Translations under genes and position numbers: made by a program
In this document: piece after piece, positions 63,812 through 64,000 of the stretch
How the letters are laid out: each line of letters opens with the position of its first letter
How positions within the stretch are numbered: the first letter of the stretch is position 1
Notes under the pieces: generated by a model
Database searches by the model: none
Seen by the model: only the letters and a program-made list of their open reading frames with translations
What the model was told of the DNA's origin: nothing
NCBI GenBank assembly: GCA_904373265.1
Contig: CAJFEE010000002.1
Span: forward strand, 84,029-148,028
Reading direction: 5' to 3'
From: Candidatus Harrysmithiimonas galli
Lineage (GTDB): Bacteria > Bacillota > Bacilli > CAJFEE01
Length of the DNA stretch: 64,000 nucleotides

Positions 63812-64000
63812 TTACTCTACACCATAACGAATTCCCTTCTCCTTCAACCATTCCACAACTTCACCATACCGGCTGCTATTTGCTGCAAATAACACATTCA
63901 CATCTGTTTGTGTTTTCCCCACATCCATGTCTGGCTTTAAATTTAAACTGGATAAAAAAGATTGATATGCTTTGAGCTTACTGCTAGAATTGGCAAATTG
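63812..64000 (-). CDS. C-terminal end of an unidentified protein
   Basis: The minus strand reads open from the window edge to TAA at 63812, 62 residues, including LKPDMDVGKTQTDVNVLFAA and the end EWLKEKGIRYGVE. The last block is conserved-looking, but the family was not recognised. A hairpin AGGCTACC/GGTAGCCT lies just past the stop at 63781-63802 and may be its terminator, though the T-run is broken. Confidence 0.6.
   Translation of the reverse strand, partial: QFANSSSKLKAYQSFLSSLNLKPDMDVGKTQTDVNVLFAANSSRYGEVVEWLKEKGIRYGVE

Noticed and set aside
1..64000. CRISPR arrays, intact insertion sequences, rRNA and tRNA genes
   Set aside because: I saw no regular spaced repeats, no transposase with inverted ends and no tRNA or rRNA sequence; a covariance-model scan would be needed to exclude a tRNA entirely.

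Overview
The window looks like a chromosomal segment of an AT-rich, endospore-forming member of the Bacillales. The backbone genes match the Bacillus subtilis repertoire, often in the same local order: a yugJ-type alcohol dehydrogenase, a YuzA/DUF378 protein and a YugI S1-domain protein on the left; yhaQ-yhaP; pdaA, a class I fumarase, an SE1561-type small protein, yfkD, an MFS transporter, a YihY/BrkB protein (yfkH-like) and a low-molecular-weight protein tyrosine phosphatase (yfkJ) in the middle; then pdxK, tspO, dapA, a spoVAF-like gene and yutH. PdaA (cortex), SpoVAF (germination) and YutH (coat) point to a spore former. Genus was not determined.

Layout. 1-7024: backbone (alcohol dehydrogenase, yuzA, yugI, a class A penicillin-binding protein, and the yhaQ-yhaP-rraA operon). 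7025-8485: AT-rich gap. 8486-35305: a continuous minus-strand metallophore island of about 27 kb. 36217-39451: an agr-type peptide quorum-sensing locus on the same strand. 40552-48947: backbone cell-wall, fumarase, transporter and phosphatase genes. 49899-52248: pdxK-tspO and dapA. 53358-59399: a small secreted protein, spoVAF, two short Cys-rich ORFs and yutH, with long gaps. 60049-63664: decayed DNA (a dicarboxylate symporter remnant, an integrase remnant) followed by a frameshifted SIR2-domain gene. 63812-64000: the C-terminal end of an unidentified minus-strand gene.

The main system is the island. In transcription order it encodes a phosphopantetheinyl transferase, a type II thioesterase, an aryl-AMP ligase, a free-standing heterocyclization (Cy) protein, NRPS1 (carrier-Cy-A-carrier), NRPS2 (carrier-Cy-A-carrier), a second type II thioesterase, NRPS3 (docking-Cy-A-methyltransferase-carrier-thioesterase), a saccharopine-dehydrogenase-type reductase, an alpha/beta hydrolase (frameshifted), an AraC/PchR-type regulator, a complete ECF transporter (T, fused A-A, MptD-type S), and two fused ABC half-transporters of the YbtP/YbtQ type. 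This is the parts list of a pyochelin/yersiniabactin/equibactin-class thiazoline metallophore with its own uptake. The unusual points are three Cys-like extension modules with no polyketide step, an aryl ligase with Asn at the usual salicylate/DHB-deciding position, a divergent first A domain, Cys-nucleophile thioesterases, and no salicylate or DHB synthase in the window.

Directly upstream, the agr locus is arranged A-C-D-B instead of B-D-C-A. It includes a 52-residue agrD at 36799-36957 with core Cys-Ala-Trp-Ile-Leu. A promoter-like sequence just past agrB points into the metallophore operon, so peptide quorum sensing may control metallophore synthesis; this is inference.
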